Shown here in pieces: positions 32,074 through 33,270 of a DNA stretch of 33,270 nt. The notes under the pieces were generated by a model. The model did not search any database and was not told the DNA's origin. It worked only from the letters and a program-made list of their open reading frames with translations. Within the stretch, counting starts at the first letter, position 1. Each line of letters starts with the position of its first letter. Source of the stretch: an uncultured Bacteroidales bacterium (GTDB taxonomy: Bacteria; Bacteroidota; Bacteroidia; Bacteroidales; Bacteroidaceae); the NCBI GenBank assembly GCA_947303715.1, contig CAMYYY010000034.1, positions 1 to 33,270 of the forward strand, read 5' to 3'. The translations under genes were made by a program, and so were the position numbers.

Positions 32074-32204
32074 TGATTAGTGAATAGTGATTAAATATTG
32101 GTGAATAGTGATTAGATATTAGTGAATAGTGATTAGTGAATAGTGATTAGATAAATGTTTCGGAAAGGGCTCGCATGCAGACTATTATCTATTCACTAAT
32201 CACT
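32065..32204. repeat. Heptamer-arm hairpin element C (AGTGAWT type) after the GT2 gene
   Basis: The left part (32065-32151) is many AGTGAAT and AGTGATT heptamers with small interruptions. The right arm (32188-32204, TCTATTCACTAATCACT) complements its end. The loop contains CGGAAAG (32161-32167) and CTCGCATGCAGACTA (32170-32184), aligning with elements B and D. The first unit supplies the GT2 stop codon. Confidence 0.87.
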
Positions 32205-32228
32205 AAACCCTCCATCACTTTCGCTCTT

Positions 32229-32259
32229 GTTGACTCGTTGACTTGTTGACTCGTTGACC
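32229..32259. repeat. Clean GTTGACTC octamer array upstream of the lipoprotein gene
   Basis: GTTGACTC, GTTGACTT, GTTGACTC, GTTGACC: four 8-bp units, the clearest copy of this type. It ends 32 bases before the next ATG. Confidence 0.85.
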
Positions 32260-32290
32260 TTATTAAATTCTCCTAAAACCACAAAACACC

Positions 32291-33127
32291 ATGAAACCCA
32301 TCTCCCTCTTCCTCTCCGCGCTGACGCTTATGCTCGTCACCTCGTGCAACACCCCCGCCCCCCGCATCTCCATCTTCGCCGACCACATCGGCACCATCGC
32401 CCAGCAGGAGCACATCAGCTTCGCCGAGGCCGCCACGCGCATCCGCAATCTGGGCTACACCGGCGTCGACGTCGGCACCAACTACAGCCATGCCCATCTC
32501 AACACCCTCGACAGCCTCGGCTTCGCCCACGCCTGCGCCATCGCCTGGATAGACTTCGTGGCTGGCCCGCAGCCTGCCGCCGAGGAGCAGGCACTCTCGT
32601 TCATGGAGACGCGCCAGTGGCCGCAGCTGCTGCTCGTGCCCGGTTTCCTGCCCGCCGACCGACCCGCCGCCTACACCGACAGCCTCCGCGATGCCGCCGT
32701 CAACCGCATCGCCGCCTTTGCTGAGAAGGCCGCCCAGCGCGGACTACGAGTCCTCGTCGAGGACTTCGACAACCCTCGCTCGCTCTGCTACGACACCCCA
32801 TCGCTCGACCGCCTCTTCGCCGCCTCGCCAGCGCTGGGCCACGTCTTCGACACGGGTAACTACGTCTATGGCGGCGAGGACGTGCTGACCGCCCTCACCC
32901 ACTTCCGCGACCGCATCTACCACGTCCACCTCAAGGACCGCCTCGCCCCCCACGACGGCGCCTCCCCCGCCATCGGCAAGGGCATCGTCCCCACCCGCGA
33001 AGTCATCGCGCAGCTCATCCGCAGCGGCTATCGCGGCTGGTTCACCGTCGAGCACTACGGCTCCCGCCACATGCTCTCCGACGCCGCCTTCTCCATCCAG
33101 ACCATCACCGCCCCCGAGAAGAAATAA
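32291..33127 (+). CDS. Lipoprotein of the sugar phosphate isomerase/epimerase (AP endonuclease 2-like) family
   Basis: A 278-residue TIM-barrel protein with a lipobox ending LVTSC (Cys about 19), so it should be anchored in the cell envelope rather than cytosolic. The xylose-isomerase-like fold is supported by IRNLGYTGVDVG, VLVEDFDNP (metal Glu), GHVFDTGNY (Asp), YHVHLKDR (His) and WFTVEHYG (Glu), the usual divalent-metal ligands. Family members act on sugars or sugar-like molecules; periplasmic lipoprotein versions are frequent in Bacteroidetes and their substrates are mostly unknown. It follows the GT2 gene after element C and an octamer array, without a recognisable TAnnTTTG box. Confidence 0.87.
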   Translation: MKPISLFLSALTLMLVTSCNTPAPRISIFADHIGTIAQQEHISFAEAATRIRNLGYTGVDVGTNYSHAHLNTLDSLGFAHACAIAWIDFVAGPQPAAEEQALSFMETRQWPQLLLVPGFLPADRPAAYTDSLRDAAVNRIAAFAEKAAQRGLRVLVEDFDNPRSLCYDTPSLDRLFAASPALGHVFDTGNYVYGGEDVLTALTHFRDRIYHVHLKDRLAPHDGASPAIGKGIVPTREVIAQLIRSGYRGWFTVEHYGSRHMLSDAAFSIQTITAPEKK

Positions 33128-33132
33128 AAAAA

Positions 33133-33147
33133 GGGGGCTTCGCCCCC
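33133..33147. terminator. GC hairpin after the lipoprotein gene
   Basis: GGGGGC and GCCCCC pair around TTC six bases after the stop. A run of seven or more A lies on the left and none of T on the right, so it would act better as a terminator for a minus-strand gene beyond the window. Nothing was recognised in 33148-33270. Confidence 0.45.
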
Positions 33148-33270
33148 CCCGTCCTCGGGCTGCGGATTACAAATCACTAGTGGTCGAAAGATTGTTTTGA
33201 GCATTTTTCCTTTTTTCATGTTTGGTTGTGTTTTTAGGGGATTCTCGTCCTGATGATGAATCTGGGGTTA

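Noticed and set aside
1..33270. IS element, integron, prophage or tRNA-associated island
   Set aside because: No transposase, integrase, att-like tRNA end or phage structural gene was found on either strand. The repeats have no coding partner here.

Overview
The window looks like chromosomal DNA of a Bacteroidales bacterium, most likely Prevotellaceae or a close relative, with fairly GC-rich coding DNA. Three things point there. Many genes are preceded by the Bacteroidetes sigma-ABfr promoter (TTTG, about 19-20 bases, TAnnTTTGC). The gene content includes a PorT-family protein of type IX secretion, GH97, GH43 and GH2 glycosidases, an Hc1-like histone, a rubrerythrin with its rubredoxin domain at the N-terminus, and a eukaryote-like prolyl-tRNA synthetase. 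Translated proteins resemble Bacteroides/Prevotella families throughout. No rRNA, tRNA, CRISPR array, prophage or IS transposase was seen.

Layout. 1-1800: an exported CotH-kinase-like protein, closed by a perfect 22-bp hairpin. 1836-4467: divergent dnaB (-) and ispE (+), sharing a 181-bp promoter region that carries a perfect DnaA box and two near-matches. 4468-5399: a 383-bp gap with a hairpin and four 21-bp tandem units, then rubrerythrin (-). 5645-11685: a plus-strand run of glyA, an ADP-forming acyl-CoA synthetase, a GH43 glycosidase, a small EF-hand-loop protein and an exported protein of unknown function. 11778-20195: a minus-strand run of an Hc1-like histone, uvrD/pcrA, a clpB without its N-terminal domain, an AT-rich membrane protein, an nrnA-like DHH phosphoesterase and an OmpA-family lipoprotein. 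20359-25719: proS, GH97 and a Na/Pi cotransporter-like protein (+). 25778-29051: porT then a GH2 beta-galactosidase (-). 29252-33127: mtaB, a GT2 glycosyltransferase and a lipoprotein sugar isomerase-like protein (+).

Functionally this is housekeeping DNA (replication, repair, isoprenoid and one-carbon metabolism, tRNA charging and modification, proteostasis) mixed with plant-glycan degradation (arabinan-, alpha-galactoside/glucoside- and beta-galactoside-type enzymes) and cell-envelope functions.

The most unusual feature is a set of short-unit repeat arrays that no mobile-element gene explains. At least four hairpin-like elements have arms made of heptamer repeats (AGTTAAG, AGTGAWT or AGTGAAC type). 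The arm sequences differ, but the loops share a core (GGAA, a short gap, then a CGCATGCA-GAC-like motif). Three lie between co-directional genes and one sits in frame inside mtaB, adding about 45 residues. Related arrays (GATTGAA heptamers and GTTGACTC octamers) lie between genes and also inside ispE, uvrD (twice), the GH2 gene and possibly the GT2 gene. The last codons and stops of mtaB, the GT2 gene and clpB fall inside arrays. I know of no description of this loop-conserved, arm-variable family, but I could not search for one.
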